From positions 1-6,279 of the forward strand of contig JASHSN010000615.1 in NCBI GenBank assembly GCA_030038695.1: a stretch of DNA of 6,279 nucleotides. The letters run 5' to 3'. Every line of letters begins with the position of its first letter. Position 1 is the stretch's first letter. The notes beneath the pieces are model-generated. The model was not told the origin of the DNA, made no database searches, and was given only the letters and a program-made list of their open reading frames with translations. This stretch comes from Nitrososphaeraceae archaeon (GTDB lineage Archaea; Thermoproteota; Nitrososphaeria; Nitrososphaerales; Nitrososphaeraceae). Below are positions 6,214 through 6,279 of the stretch, piece by piece. The position numbers and the translations under genes were made by a program.

Positions 6214-6279
6214 ATGCCAACAACTATCATTTCTGCTCCTAGATTCGATGAACTAATAACCATAGATATCGGCGACATT
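6214..6279 (+). CDS. Start of an unidentified gene running off the window
   Basis: Twenty-two codons are visible (MPTTIISAPRFDELITIDIG...) with no stop before the window ends. The fragment is too short to assign a family. The start is supported by a TATA-like element about 30 bases upstream and by the lack of any other extended frame here. It is transcribed away from the methyltransferase operon, so the two may share a control region. If it is a nuclease it would complete a restriction system, but nothing in the visible residues shows this. Confidence 0.5.
   Translation, partial: MPTTIISAPRFDELITIDIGDI

Overview
The window looks like a piece of an archaeal chromosome. It is AT-rich and has wide, poorly coding gaps. 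Start sites are either leaderless, with a TATA-like box about 25-30 bases upstream, or preceded by GGAGGTG-type ribosome sites. The long gene resembles the debranching-type glucosidases of archaea and bacteria. A soil-type ammonia-oxidising archaeon (Nitrososphaerota) would fit, but no single feature proves the lineage.

Layout. Bases 1-239 hold the end of a small plus-strand reading frame of unknown function. Bases 240-1044 contain no convincing gene, but they carry two hairpins, a 21-base-period tandem duplication and, near the end, a 17-codon upstream reading frame with its own ribosome site. That frame overlaps the start of the main gene. Bases 1045-3795 encode a 916-residue glycogen-debranching-type glucosidase: a beta-rich N-terminal part followed by an (alpha/alpha)6-barrel domain with both expected acidic catalytic residues. 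Bases 3796-4096 are a more GC-rich junction with reading frames open on both strands. The minus-strand frame (67 residues, no good start) looks the more protein-like and may be a gene remnant.

Bases 4097-6044 form a minus-strand two-gene operon of DNA methyltransferases whose ends overlap by 23 bases. The first gene (266 aa) has the beta-class motif order: SPPY first, the SAM-binding motif near the C-terminus. The second (389 aa) has the opposite order and an unusual HPPY in place of SPPY. No restriction endonuclease is visible beside them. The pair therefore looks like a stand-alone modification module, or the modification half of a system whose nuclease lies outside the window. Bases 6045-6213 are a divergent promoter region, and a further plus-strand gene begins at 6214 and runs off the end.

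The sugar-polymer enzyme and the methylation operon converge on the 3796-4096 junction and have no evident functional link. The most notable points are the methyltransferase pair with its HPPY variant, the overlapping upstream frame plus hairpin at the start of the glucosidase gene, and the uncatalogued minus-strand frame in the junction.
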